From the NCBI GenBank assembly GCA_963965975.1, contig OZ014420.1:4304001-4368000 (forward strand): a stretch of 64,000 nucleotides of DNA. Direction: 5' to 3'. The stretch comes from Xestospongia bergquistia (lineage: Eukaryota > Porifera > Demospongiae > Haplosclerida > Petrosiidae). This document shows positions 44,860 through 57,465 of this stretch, piece by piece. Below the pieces are notes generated by a model. It worked only from the letters and a program-made list of their open reading frames with translations, searched no databases and was not told the origin of the DNA. The translations under genes and the position numbers were made by a program. Within the stretch, counting starts at the first letter, position 1, and every line of letters begins with the position of its first letter.

Positions 44860-46222
44860 CTAGGTGGTACTTGGAATTCTGACTTAGCTAGACAACTTCA
44901 GTTCAATGTACTGATATGATTGTTGAATCAACTTTTGAGCCAATGATCTGGCAATTAGACTTTATTGAGAAGAGATACAAGCACAATTAGCAGTTTCTCG
45001 ACATGAAGAAAGATGATATAGAGGCTGCTTTAATGTACTATCATGATTTGAACATCTATCTTTATTTTCCTAAAGTCCTCCATATTGTTGTCTTTCTTAT
45101 CCCCTAGCCACTCCTCAATAAACTGTCTAAATTGATGAACATCTTTGAAGATGTTGTTGATTCATATATTCCTCCTGGAGCTATTGAGAAACTCAAAAGA
45201 AAGGCTTTTCACTTGACCTCATTAGTCTATTTTTGTCACAAGGATTTTTAAAGACATTCTCAGCCAAAAATTTCTTATGTTGATGGAATACTTATTTATC
45301 ATATCATGTCTACCTGAGCATGAGAATATCCCTTGTGTCCTACCTACTACCACCAATTTACAGTCTTTACAACAGCCTACCACTAAGGATGTTGAACATC
45401 TGGTTTTAACATGGAATGAAAACTTTCTTTCTCAGGGTCCTTATTCTGCACTAGTTGTGGGCATTCTCACTCACTAATGTTTACCTATATATTGCACTGT
45501 CACCTCTACAAGCTGACAAGCCACAAGATATGCCAGTCTTGTAGTCTTGTAGGAGTAGTTCTATTAGTAGATACTACATAATTGCTTAATATATTCTAAT
45601 TGTGGTCCACTTAATGAGTGTTACAACATTCGTCAAGTTATTAAAGAGGGCATTGATGCAGTTGTAGACAAGTTCCATTATATATGTAGTCTAAAAGGAA
45701 CAACTCTGTTCAATTTGTAAAACAACAGAACACCATTTTTGCTTGAATGAAAAGAAGAGGAAACTCACATGTTGTAATATGTACATAACTGATGATCCTG
45801 ACAAGAAACTTCAACTACCATGGTTTACATCTCAAGTTGAAGGTGAAGCATTAGGTATATATTACATACAATATATATCTTTAACTAGAACAATGAAAAG
45901 GTGACTGACTAATATGACCTGTATATCATTAATGTTATATTGTTCCAAGTAATGTATTAATTGATAAATTTAATATGTAATATGCAGAACATCATGTCAT
46001 CATTGTATTTTATTATGATAAGCTGTTAGTGATATATTGGAGCACTATAAATCATTCATGTAATAGTATATATTTCATAATTGTTATTGTTGTTTCTAAA
46101 CAGGTTCTATACTTCACTCAGAACCAGATGTATATGATCTTCTTAACCTATTAGCTGACATTGAACATAAGAGATATGACATAGGATTTGCATTGAGAGT
46201 ACCTGATACAATGCTTGAAGGC
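44860..46222 (+). pseudogene. 3' exons of the NLR-like gene, up to a split Death domain
   Basis: 44865-45060 repeats the DGTLNPDVARQ exon of 42008 in a decayed form (GGTWNSDLARQ). 45110-45475 reads KLMNIFEDVVDSYIPPGAIE, then FIISCLPEHENIPCVLPTTT and LTWNENFLSQGPYSALVVGI. 45580-45860 reads RQVIKEGIDAVVDKFHYI, then ITDDPDKKLQLPWFTSQVEG. The last exon (from about 46103) is the first half of a Death domain: DVYDLLNLLADIEHKRYDIG, FALRVPDTMLEG. It is cut there by the Gypsy element at 46223. The second half lies at 49411-49500. Confidence 0.6.
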
Positions 46223-49200
46223 CTTTTTTTTGTTTTGGTTGTTTAGCTAGTTATTGTGTTATGCTGTTTTGTAAAGTTAATCAGTTGCTACAAAAGGTAC
46301 TAAGACACAACATATTGGCGATGAAGGTATATAGCTCGACACAGCACCCTAGCTCCATTCAATTCATCCAAAAAAAGTTGGTCACATTATGTTGAGAGAC
46401 TAGGCTAGTACTTTGTCATAAATGACATAGAAGAGATGACAAGAAACACTCCATACTGCTCTCCATTTATGGGCACCAGACCTTCAAATTAATAAGAAGT
46501 TTACTTGACGCTCAAGCACTTGAAACCAAGTCATACAATGACTTAGTGAAGATGTTCATGGACTATTATGACCTGAAACTGTCTTTTATTGTTCAGAGAT
46601 TCAAGTTTAACTCTCGTGTAAGAGCACCAGACGAGTCTGTTGCAACGTATGTAGCAGCTCTGCATCAGATAGCTGAATATTGTGACTATAAACTCATTAA
46701 GATAAGCTACGAGATCGACTCATATGTGGAGTCACTCACCAGTTAAATGGTTAAATGTTTACTGAATAGTGTACCGACAGATATGGAGTATGATACTGGT
46801 GCATCTCTTTTGACAATTAGTCAAGATACTTATGCCAAAAGATTCAAAAGAGTTTGTAACTGTCAATACTTCAAAAGGGTTGTTTCAATATAACAGGTTG
46901 CCATTTGGAGTGTCTTCAGGCCCAGCATTTTTCAGAGATGCATAAAAAATCTCTTACAGGGATGTAAGCGTGTTTCCATATATGGATGATATTTTGGTAA
47001 CAGGTAAATCCACTGAAGAGCATTTGCATAATTTAGAGAGTGTACTAAGCAAACTAGAATCAAAAGGTTTACGACTTAAGAAGTCAGTGTTACTTCTTGC
47101 AGCCTAAAGTTGAGTATTTAGGTCACATAATTGATGCAGATAGCTTACACCCAACCAAAGAAAAGGTAAAAGCAATCAAGGAAGCTCCTAAGCCTGAAAA
47201 TGTCACTGAATTACAATTGTTTTTGGGAATTATTAACTATTATAGTCAATTTCTGCCAAAACATATCTGCAAAGCTTGCTTCCTTATATAACCATTTACA
47301 TAACAATTGTTGATAGTCATGGTGTAATGGCCAAGACAAGGCATTTCAAATTGCCAAAGAAGCACTACAATCTCATTCCTTATTAGTACATTATGATCCT
47401 GCTAAGCAAATTATTTTGATGTACGATGCTTCGCCTTATAGCATTGGTGCTGTGTTATCACATACCATGGAGGATGGTACTGACAGGCCACTACCCTATG
47501 CCTCTCGAACACTAACAACAGCAGAAAGGAAAAACTCTTAGTTGGAGAAAGAGGAACTTGCAATAGTGTTCGGTACTAAGAAATTTCACAATTATTTGTG
47601 TGGCAGATATTTTTACATTGAGTCAGATCATCAACACCTCTCTTATCTCTTTAACGAAGCTAGGGAGATTCTGTGTGTGGCTTCATCACATATTCAAAGA
47701 TGGGCTCTTACATTAAGTGCTTATCAGTATTCTATCTGCTACAAGCAAGGAAAAATGTGAAGTAATGTTGATGCACTCAATCGTCTACCTAGATCCAATC
47801 ACAACATCATTAGATTGTATTCCAAGAGACCTTGTACATCTTATTCACCACCTCTCTACTATGGCTATGAATGCCAACAAAATAAAAGAATGGACTAGAA
47901 GGTATCCCATTTTATCAAAGGTTTATTACCATATATCCAGTGGGTTGCCAAATAATGTAGATGAATCACTTCATCCCTATCGAACTAGAAAGGATGAATT
48001 GAGTGTATCGAATGGATGTATTCTTTGAGGCACTCATGTTATTGTACCCACCACCAGGAAGATAGCATGTATTAAACGAACCACATGATACTCACCCAGG
48101 CCTTTTGTAAAATGAACGCACTTGCTCACAGTTACATTTGGTGGCCAAAAATGGATGCAGAGATTGAAATGACAGTAAAATTGTGTATTATCTGTCAAGA
48201 AAATCAACCATCACCACCTTTAGCTCCATACACTCTTGGGAGTGGCCAGAACAGCCTTGAAGTCAACTACATCTTGACTTTGCAGGACCATACATGGGAC
48301 ACCTGTTCCTCATACTAGTTCATTCTCACTCAAAATGGTTAGATGCTCATATTATGCCTAATATTACTTCCTCTAGAACCATAGAGAAGTTGAGACAGAT
48401 TTCTAAATTCATGGACTTCCAAGGAAACTTGTAACTGATAATGGAGCATCATTCATGACTGATGAGTTCAAGAGATTCAGAAAAGCTAATTAAATCAATC
48501 ATGTAACATCTGCTCCATATCACCCTTCCATCAATAGACTCATGGAGAGGAAAGTACAGACAGTGAAAAGAGGACTTCAGTGTATACAAGGTAGTTTCAT
48601 TCAAGAAAAATTGTCTAAGGTTTTATTCACGTACTGGATGACACCTCATTCTAACTTTTCATGGGAAAAATTTGTGCTTGCCTAGATGGACTGTTTCCTG
48701 ATGTAAATAAGAAGGTAGAATCTCGAAAAGAGAAACAGAAAGAAGCTCATGAAAAAACTCGGCCCTTACGAGAATTCAACATTGGTGATCTAGTTCTTGC
48801 TGAAGAATTTAGAGCAACAGAGTCCAGGTGGAAGCCAGGAATGGTGTTGAAGGTGACAGGTCCTTTGTCTTACTGGTTAAGTTAATAAATTGCCACACTT
48901 TGTCTTCATATTGACAATGTTAGAAGAAGATATACTGCAGTAGACAATGGTGTAGCTACTAGTACAGACTTTAAACCACAAACAAACTTTGATAATGCTC
49001 TGGCAGACTAGGCTGAGGATTCAACAGTTAATTCAGACTCATTCACTGAACAGTCTTCTCCAGTCCTAGTTCCCATGTCTACTAATTGACATTCGAGTTC
49101 CTTTGCATCTCAAGTTGAGATGTCATCTGTTAAAGTGCCAGTACATCATTCCACTCGAACAAATAGACCTCCTGAAAATGGTTTCTGGAGGTCTGTTGAA

Positions 49201-49408
49201 TATTGTGTGTGTTACATAGTAATTTTTCTATTTTCAACTAAGGATGGGGAAGTGTGGTATTTCATTTAGTAATTAACGCATTATTCTATGATATAATATG
49301 TTTAGTGAGTAATTATTTAATATCATGTTTTGGTTGTTTAGTTAGCTATTGTGTTATGGTTGTTTTGTAAAGTTAATCAGTTGCTACAAAAGGTACTGAG
49401 ACACAATA
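46223..49408 (+). mobile_element. Second Gypsy LTR element, fossil
   Basis: Parts in order: a shortened 5' LTR (about 46223-46312), gag near 46.4-46.8 kb, RT near 46.85-47.3 kb (EYLGHIID, LGIINYY), RNase H near 47.35-47.75 kb, integrase about 48.05-48.65 kb, and a C-terminal part to about 48.9 kb. The 3' LTR is 49253-49408. It is heavily decayed, with more than ten breaks, and older than the element at 16270-20701. It sits inside the Death-domain exon of the NLR-like gene. Confidence 0.85.
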
Positions 49409-49410
49409 GC

Positions 49411-49600
49411 TACTTAATGTATCAAGCTGTTGGATTAATCAGTGCACTATAGCAGTAACATGGAAGAATACCATTACTGCTGTAGAGAGTGTCACTGAGA
49501 CTCAAAATGCCCAAATGATTGAACCATATGTTTTACAAGATGACTATAACATAATCAAGTGGACCAGCTAAAGACACATCATACAATAGAAGAGTATTAC
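49411..49600 (+). pseudogene. Second half of the split Death-domain exon
   Basis: WINQCTIAVTWKNTITAVES has the helix-5/6 pattern of Death domains (W...C....TW..II.av.s). It starts within about 25 bases of the Gypsy LTR, as expected if the element split one exon. The rest, to 49795, holds no recognised domain. Confidence 0.5.
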
Positions 49601-49795
49601 CAGAGGATACATTTACATCATCAAAAGTATCAGTTGAGGAACAGAAATCAGCCAACATTATGTTATATAATAGATTTTTTTAGTTCTTTACTTATTTGCC
49701 ATAGGAACTAAAAAAGAAAAAGGCAAGAGTCAGGGGAAATACAGGGGATCTGTTATACAAGCAAGTGAAGACATATCACACAAAAAGCACAGACA

Positions 49796-52264
49796 CAGGG
49801 CTGTAGCCACCGGTACAGTTGGTACAGTTTTAACCTGACCACTTTTTTCGAATGAGTTAATAAATTTTATTAATTCTCGATCACACCTGGCTGCCAGTGG
49901 GTGGGAATGAAATCAATTCATGATTGATGAACCGTACAATATCAATGGCAGCAAGCAGTTTGAAAGATTGTCTTCCCAGCCTTCCAGAAAAACCTCATCA
50001 GCCCAAAAAATATCTTGTTTCCTAAATGAAGTTTTGGAAAGGCAAACCCTGTGAAGTGCTCTGCTCAGTCCCAGTTGTCTAAATCTAGGCCATTTCTCCA
50101 CTACGATTAGTGTCAAGATGTGGTTTTCTGTCACACGTATGTTGCAGCTGTGAACCAAGGAAAGATTTTGTTTAGCAACAATAAGCTTTTTGAACATTTA
50201 TTATTCAATTATATTAAATTCACTTATCAGTGATTAGGTTACTAAAGGTTTCTGTAATTGGAAAGATGCATCAGCTGCTTTTACGTAGCATCAACAATCT
50301 AAACCCCACCATGATGCTCTTGAAGCCATTGTAACACTCCCAAAGTCAACAAAGCTGATAAAGAGCATGCAAGGGATATGCTGCGTTTGATATTGGCAAT
50401 TATCCGCTTTCTTGGTCAACAAAGGCTTGCACTTCGTGGTGATGTAGAGAAGTCATCAAATTTAATCCAGCTACTTCGGTTGAGGACAGAAGATAAGTCT
50501 GAAATTTTACAGTGGATAGAGAAGTCTGCACACAAGCATACTTCTCCAGAGAACCAAAACGAAATGTTAGACCTGATGGCTCATCATGCTTTGAGAAAGA
50601 TTTTGGAGAATATCCGCAGTTCTCCTTTCATAGCAGTCTTGGTTGATGAAACAACAGACAAGTCACATAAAGAATAGTTGACCTTAGTCTTGAGATGGAT
50701 CAGTGAAGATTTTGCTTTGTCTGAAGAGTTTGTAGGCCTGTACTATCTTTCAACAATTGATGCACAGAGTATTGTGGAGGTCACGAAGGATGCCTTCATA
50801 AGATTTCAGATTCCCCTGACAAAAGATTCGTGGGCAGTGTTATGATGGATGCAGCACTATGGCTTGAGCAAAAGCAGGTGTAACCACCAAGATACAGGAG
50901 CTAGAGCCCAGAGCAGTGTTCCTACATTGTTATGGGCATGCCCTCAACCTGGCTGTAAGTGACACAATGAAGCAGTCATGTCCTATGAAGGACTGTCTAG
51001 ACACATGTTATGAAATTATTAAATTAATCAAGTTCTCTCCAAAGAGAGAAGCCATGCTACAAGACGTGAAAAAAGAGAGTGGCAATGATACTTCTGGTGT
51101 ATGCACCTTATATCCAACATGATAGAGAGTCCGTGCAGAGTCACTTGCCAGAATAATCGCTAATTATCAAAGCATTCAATCATTATGGGAGGTTGCCATA
51201 CCTGCTACATCTGACACCGAAATCAAGGCTAGCATTAGTGGAGTTGGAAGTCAAATGCAGACCTTCAAGTTCCTGTTTGGCATTTCACTTTCAGAACTGA
51301 TCCTGTGACACACTGACAAACTAAGTCAGACTTTGCAGATGCCTAAACTTTCAAGTGTTGAAGGTATAGCTATGCTGACAGTAAGCACTCTTGAAAGCAT
51401 GCGTACACCTGAAAAATTCAACCTGTTTTGGGAGAAGGTTAAAAAAATGAGATGCCACCAGGAGCTTGATGTTGATGACCCACAACTACCTAGAAGGAAA
51501 GCTCCAAAACACTTTGAAGAAGGCAGTGGTCCAAGTGAGTTTCCTTTATCTGTTGAAGAAGAATATTGTCGTGTGTATTTTGAAGCAATTGATCTCTCTG
51601 TGATGAGCATTCGTAATAGATTTGACCAAAAAGGCTTCCAAACATTCTCCAATGTGGAACAGCTCCTTTTCAAGGCATGTACAGGGTAGTGTTTCAAAGA
51701 AGAATTAGATTCAGTGTGTTCTTTCTTGTTTGATGACTTTGATAAGGTTGAACTGGAGTTTCAGCTATGTACTCTTCATCAACTCCATTCTTCAGTTGTA
51801 GTTGAAGAAATGCCATCAATTGATAGCATTAAAACTGCATTGTTAAGCCTCTCCACAACACAGAGAATGCTAGTTAGTGCAGTTTCCCATCTTTTTCAGC
51901 TGCTACTGATCTTACCTGCAACAAATGCAACTTCCGAGCATTCATTCATTGCCCTTCGTCTCATCAAGTCCTATCTCAGATGCATGATGAAACAAGCAAG
52001 ATTGAACCACCTGATGATTCTTCATTATCACCAACATGTATGTGATCATCTTGATTTAAATGTGATAGGCAATGAATACATTTCTAAATCCAATACAAGA
52101 AAAAGTACATTTGCTAAATTTAACTAACTCTTCATTTTCAGTGTCTCTACCATTTCAGTACTATTATCATTTATTTTTCGTTTTATCATTTAACTAAATC
52201 TCATGCCAAGTTTTCATCAAAATCAAATCAACCTGACACCTCAAATTTTGTGGCTACAGCCCTG
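49796..52264 (+). mobile_element. hAT transposon 1 (ZMYM/DUF4371-type transposase), broken
   Basis: Terminal inverted repeats CAGGGCTGTAGCCAC (49796) and GTGGCTACAGCCCTG (ending 52264); AGACA flanks both sides. The transposase frames run on the plus strand. About 50240 reads CNWKDASAAF and KPHHDALEAI. 50378-50677 reads SSPFIAVLVDETTDKSHKE. About 50870-51120 reads FLHCYGHALNLAVSDTMKQS. 51333-51689 is VSTLESMRTPEKFNLFWEKV. 51714-52127 carries the C-terminal dimerisation block LPATNATSEHSFIALRLIKS. These are the marks of hAT elements related to ZMYM-type host proteins. Five or so frame changes or stops make it inactive. Confidence 0.85.
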
Positions 52265-52820
52265 AGACATCATTATGACTGTAAATATTTGATAGTGACT
52301 CATACTTATACGACACTTACTAAAGCAGACGTAGAGAAACAGGCAAGAAAATCTCATAAGATAAAATCAAACATGGAAGAAAAGACCACAAGTAAAATAG
52401 GTATTATTAAATTGATTTGGCTGAGAAATTTGACTTATCACAGAAAATAAAAGGGAAAGATCAGAAGACAGAGATCCTAATCACTATGGTAGACATTGTT
52501 CATCTCAAAAACACAGAGCTCATTCCAAAAGATCTTACAATGATTATTAGTACATGATCATAAGATAAAGATAATACTTATCACGTTCTATAAATACACA
52601 TGATCATCTAATAAACATACTTTATACTACTACTTATTATTAATTGACAGGTAATGACTGATTTATTACTTTATTATAAATTGTTTATTGGACAGAAAAT
52701 GAAGGCCATGTAACATAGTATATGTTATCATGGTAAGCATTGTTCTTAACAACAACTTTATTTAGACCTTTTGCACTTCCAGAGCTGATGAATCTATATT
52801 TAGAGCTTATGATAAAGATC
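52265..52820. other. Stretch between hAT remnants
   Basis: One open piece (about 52265-52399) ends at a GT donor and encodes a Lys-rich segment (KADVEKQARKSHKIKSNMEE); no family is recognised. The remainder is AT-rich. Confidence 0.35.
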
Positions 52821-52839
52821 ACATGTTGCTATGGCCACA

Positions 52840-53130
52840 TGGGTGTAGCAATAGGGGGGTCTGGGGGGGCTTCAGCCCTCCCCACACTTTTTGAGATGAT
52901 ACACATTATTGCCTTTTATTCAGTTTTGGTGAAAAGGAAATTTTATAGAATAATGTCTGAAGTTTGCAAAGTAGCCAGACTCATACTTGTGATGCCAGCA
53001 TCCAATGCCATCAGTGAGTGTTCCTTCAGTAGACTACACTGCATAAATGTTACTTATATTCCATGAAGAATCAGACAAGCCTTAACAGCACAATGATCTT
53101 AGATATTCATAAAGAAATGACAGATAATAT
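52840..53130 (+). mobile_element. hAT remnant 2 (C-terminal fragment)
   Basis: The G-rich segment ATGGGTGTAGCAATAGGGGG with a GGGGGG...CCCTCCCC near-palindrome at 52838-52886 resembles a hAT terminus. It is followed by the C-terminal block KVARLILVMPASNAISECSF. Only the end of the transposase is left. Confidence 0.55.
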
Positions 53131-53229
53131 ATGTTTAAAGGAACCTCCACTTCAATATTACTATTGTTACCCCTGGCTATGGGTGTGGTCTATCATAATG
53201 AGACTATGATATCATTAAATACAGAAGAT

Positions 53230-54900
53230 AGCATGGCCGTAGGAGATAGTCCAGTTGGTCAGGTTTTGGCCAGACCAACTTTGCTGACGCTAATTAATTA
53301 TTATTATTGAGTAATTGGATCTTGGGTGTGGCTTTATGTAAAGCACATGTGTACAATTCATGGCTTCAAGTTCTCAATCTGTTTTGATAACTTATAAAAA
53401 TGTGGTTATACCATCAAAACCACATCAACAAAAAACTTTTCATTTTCCAAAGAGGTCATTTGAAAAGTCTAAGGTTGTAGAAAGAAGCAGGTTAGTTTAA
53501 TAAGTGACCTTTTTTACACTATGACGAGTCCATTGATTCTGTCTTTTTGTCGTGTGTTTAATGAGCTTTAAACTAAAAAAGATGAAGTCCAGTACTAGGG
53601 CTGATTTAGTATGTCACACATGGTTTCCATAATTGGAAAGATGCCACTATTGCATTTAGAAACCATGAGCAAAGTGCCAGCCATGCTGAGGCAATGGAGA
53701 CAATGGTAACAATTCCATATACAGTTCCTGATGTTGGTAAGATGTTGTCACAGCAACATGCATCTGAAAAGTCGACATGCATTGTAACATTTGTCATAAC
53801 AAATCTATTTCAAAGATTTAACTTGAATATTGGGAAATTACAAGGACAATGCTATGATAGTGCTAGTGCCTATGTCAGGGAGCAGAAGTGGTGTTCCCAA
53901 AAGGATAAGTGAACTTGAACCAAGAACTATATTTACTCACTGTTATAGGCACACCCTTAACTTAGTTGCTGGTGACATTTTTAAAAAATCAGGTTATGAA
54001 GAATGTTCTTGAACTTACGAAATTACTAAGCTTATCAAATGTTCTCCAAGAAGGGAAGGCATTTCCCACAAATTGAAAGAAACTATTCCATCAAGTGGTA
54101 GCCCTGGCATTTGAATTTTATGTCCAACACATTAGACAGTGAGAGTGGAATCACTTTCAAGTATAATTAACAATTTTAAGGTATTACAAGCTACATGGGA
54201 AGAGGTCATAGAGGTTGTTCAGGACAGTGAGACTAAAACAATAATACATGGAGTAGCTATTCAGATGGAGACTTTTGATTATTTCTTTAGTAATCTCCTG
54301 GGTCAGCTGATACTGAAACATGCTGACAATTTGAACATCACAACATATCTGCTTTAGAAGGCCAAACAGATTGCCAAAATGACTGTTGAAACTCTTAATA
54401 TTGATTCGAAATGATGAATTCTTATAATCATTTTTGGAATACCACTACTGAAAAGCCAAATATTTAGATATTGGTGAGCCTAGTCTGCCAAGACGTCGAA
54501 AGGTTCCTACTAGATATGAAGATGGTATGTCTAGTGGACATTTCCATGAGAGTACTGTGGGATATTACAAGCAATTATATTTGAAGTCCTGGATTTGATC
54601 ATAAACTGCATTGAGGACAGATTTGATCAACCGTATATATCACTCTATTGAGTCACTACTGGTTAAAAGCTTGTAAACAAGAGGAATGGGAATATGAACT
54701 CGAAAGTGTTTGTGAGACATACAAAGACGATTTTGACAACGAGGTTTGAGTACCCAGCTAAGAGTACTTGGAGCTAATCCAAAGATAACGAAACTATCAC
54801 AATATTCAACATCAAGGATTACTTAGCATCTCTCTCTTCTGATTTACTTGATACAAAAGTCACAGTAAATGAATTTATCAGTAACTCCGAACATTGTGGT
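53230..54900 (+). mobile_element. hAT remnant 3
   Basis: The start CATGGCCGTAGGAGATAGTC resembles the left end of hAT 1. Transposase pieces: HNWKDATIAFRNHEQSASHA near 53620, ISELEPRTIFTHCYRHTLNL near 53905, EITKLIKCSPRREG near 54020, and FKVLQATWEEVIEVVQDSET near 54180. It is the same family as hAT 1 but more diverged and decayed. The right end was not located; 54900 is an estimate. Confidence 0.6.
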
Positions 54901-56005
54901 AGCATCTTTGCAAAATATTGAGAAAAAGTAAACAAAATAAAAATTAGGCGTGTCAATAGGGTGTGTTTAATTGTTACACCCACTTCCTGGCCTGACCGCC
55001 TGCTGGCTATGGCTGAATCAAAGGTAGTTTCGATAATCCCTCTAAATAGAAGCAACTATCCAACATGGAAGATTCAATGTCAGATGGCGTTAATGAGAGA
55101 CGGCTTGTGGAGTATCGTTAATGGATTAGAAACTGCCCCTGCAGATAATACTATGGACAGATACCCGAAGTTTGTTACACAAAGAGACTGAGCCCTAGCT
55201 ACGATTGTATTGTCAATTGATCCATCACTATTTTATGTGATAGGTACTCCAGAGGATCTGGTAGTAGTATGGCAGTTGCTGTTGAATCAGTTTCAGAGAG
55301 AGACGTGGACGAACCGACTAGCACTGAAACGTAAGCTACACTTGCTACAATTAAAAGATGGGCAACCAGTCCAGGAACACGTCAAGGTGATGACAGATGT
55401 TTTTAACGAACGTGCTATGATCGGGGACAACATAGACAATGAAGATCATGTGGTGTATCTGTTAAGCAAGTCTCCCAGAATCGTTCGATATGCTGGCGAT
55501 CGCACTGGAAGCCAGTAGCGATGTACCTCAAATGGAAACAGTGATTGAGTGATTGCTTTATGAAGAGCAGAAAATGAAGAATCGCAGTACATCAGGCAGG
55601 ACTAGTACTACTGAAGAGGCTATGATTGTTAAACAAGGAAGAAAGGACCAAAGTGTTATTTCTGTGAGAAGTATTGTCATATTCAGCGTAGTTATAGAGA
55701 ACGCGAGAAGTCACAAAATGCAGACAAAACGAAGTACACAGCAAAGCACAAGATAAAAAGTACCCATTCCAGACAGCCAGTTGTTAGTACCAGCTCAGAT
55801 AGTGATGAAGTAGGTATGGTAGTGAACCACGTTCTGTCAGCAAATGAAATGACCCAGTTAACAGGAAAATGGATTGTGGACTCTGGTGCAACAAGTCATA
55901 TATGTAATGACTGAAACCTATTTGTCAAATTAGATCCTTTGAAGATACCTACAGTACGGGTTGGGCATGTTTTAAAGGCCACTGCTCGAGATATTGTCAG
56001 TTTAA

Positions 56006-56212
56006 AGGGTAACTGAACCCCAAATTTTTTTGTTCCCAATTTGTTTGTGATGAAGTACTATTACCTGCAAAAATATCCAAAATTGCCAAAACCGCTACTT
56101 CCACTCAAAATTTTGGATCAAAAGTTGCAGATTTCTAGCAATCCGCCATTTTGTCAAAAAAAAACTTCCGTTAATGGGCGTGGTCAATCAGTGACGTACA
56201 AGGGGAACAACA
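56006..56212 (+). repeat. Left inverted end of TTAA transposon 2
   Basis: About 207 bp, running from AGGGTAACTGAACCCC to GTGACGTACAAGGGGAAC. It matches the reverse complement of 57466-57672 with small differences. Confidence 0.85.
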
Positions 56213-56277
56213 TTAGAGCAGTCATCACTTCTCCTCTGTCTTCCATTAACAATGACAGTGACGAGGAGCAATAATAT

Positions 56278-56895
56278 ATGGAGCTCAGCCTTTTCTGTTT
56301 GAGCCAGAGGTAACAGATAGTAGCAGTGGCTCAAGTAGCAGCAGTGAATCTGATAATCAGGACTCACCAGAGAGTAGCAGACTTGGAAATACTAATTGGT
56401 AAGACTAAAAAAATAGTAGAAATGTAATAAACTAGAGGAAGGTGTAACTGTTGCCATTGTGTACCTATGCCAACTGCTATTGAATGTGTTAGCTGCTGTG
56501 AGATACAAGAAGTTCAAGACAAGAAAAGTCATGTTACCCAATCCAGCTCACCAGTGAAGTGTATTACAGACCATCCCGGTTTTGACAATGTTTGTCTTGA
56601 CATATGGGTACTTCAGACTGCCTATTATGTCTACCGTCAGCATTATGGATCTAGTGCACGCCATGGTTCCTTACATGAGTAAGTATGCATAATTATTTTA
56701 ATTGGTGTAATCATTTGTTCCATTTTATTGCAGACAATTACGGCATACAGCATATCGTCAGTTAGTCAGTTGGTGCTGGCCCTGGCTTGGAAGACACAAC
56801 CGAGTTGTCTTACTGGCTTGTGCTGTTAATAAAATATGAGAACAATTTCCTTCTCAAGGAAATTATGTTGGTTTTAAAATATTAATTAATTATTG
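56278..56895 (+). pseudogene. P2X7 ballast-domain-like gene in TTAA transposon 2
   Basis: Exons: about 56278-56398 (GAQPFLFEPE, a Ser-rich acidic run, RLGNTNW), 56442-56678 (CNCCHCVPMPTAIECVSCCE, CITDHPGFDNVCLDIWVLQT, AYYVYRQHYG) and 56734-56895 (LRHTAYRQLVSWCWPW, VVLLACAVNKI, FPSQGNYVGFK). GT..AG borders and phases agree with the gene in element 1. The order CxC..C, ECxxCC, CIT, AYR, SWCW, FP...Y.GFK is that of the P2X7 C-terminal ballast. One TGA (56837-56839) replaces the expected Arg after VNKI. A start codon in frame with exon 1 is not intact; an out-of-frame acidic stretch (NNDSDEEQ) precedes it. Confidence 0.75.
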
Positions 56896-56937
56896 ATTAC
56901 TTAAATCTACTTTTATGCTCTAAAATAGCTTTCTCCT

Positions 56938-57446
56938 TCACTGGTTTATCGGTTTATCATATGTGCTACATAATGGAGGTGGAACAACAGCTTTTTCTGG
57001 CATGATGCCTGCTGTTGCTATTTTAAGTACTTCATCTGATACATTTTCTACAAAGCCTGTAAGAATATTATCAATATTCACCACTACACATGTACATGTA
57101 CTTACTGTAACAACTCTTCCTTTATCTTCCACACTATGTATCCTCCTTTTTTATACTTAGGGAAGGCAATGCTAAACCTTTTAGACCCAAAACAACACAA
57201 AGTCAAAACCTAACATAATACTGTTAATGTCATGCCTGAAACAACAGACTGTGATTCAAAACTGTCTTGAGTAAAGTACTTACTACACACACATGAGTAC
57301 TCAGAAGGAGAATGCCAGTCAGGTCTATTGGTCTTTATCTGCCTGTTCCACGTTGCTCTCAATTAAGCATTCTTTGGGAATGTAAACAGGCTAACTTTAT
57401 CCTTGTGGGTACTGCTACAGTTGGCTACTACACATGTTTTTCCCAT
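56938..57446 (-). pseudogene. THAP-type transposase remnant of TTAA transposon 2
   Basis: The ATG at 57446 starts MGKTCVVANCSSTHKDKVSL, then FTFPKNA and TWNRQIK, then CVCSKYFTQDSFE: a THAP-like C2CH finger (C-x4-C...W...C) whose final His is Tyr here. After a large internal deletion the frame resumes with FPKYKKGGYIVWKIKEELLQ, an intron, and GFVENVSDEVLKIATAGIMP to the stop at 56938-56940. The FPKYKKGGYIV block equals that of element 1. THAP plus TTAA ends is the combination known for Kolobok transposases. One in-frame TAA lies after FPKNA. Confidence 0.65.
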
Positions 57447-57465
57447 TCTTACTCTTATCACATGT

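Noticed and set aside
49913-50197. Minus-strand 94-codon frame inside hAT 1
   Set aside because: It lies opposite the decayed N-terminal part of the plus-strand transposase and matches nothing; it is probably a chance frame.
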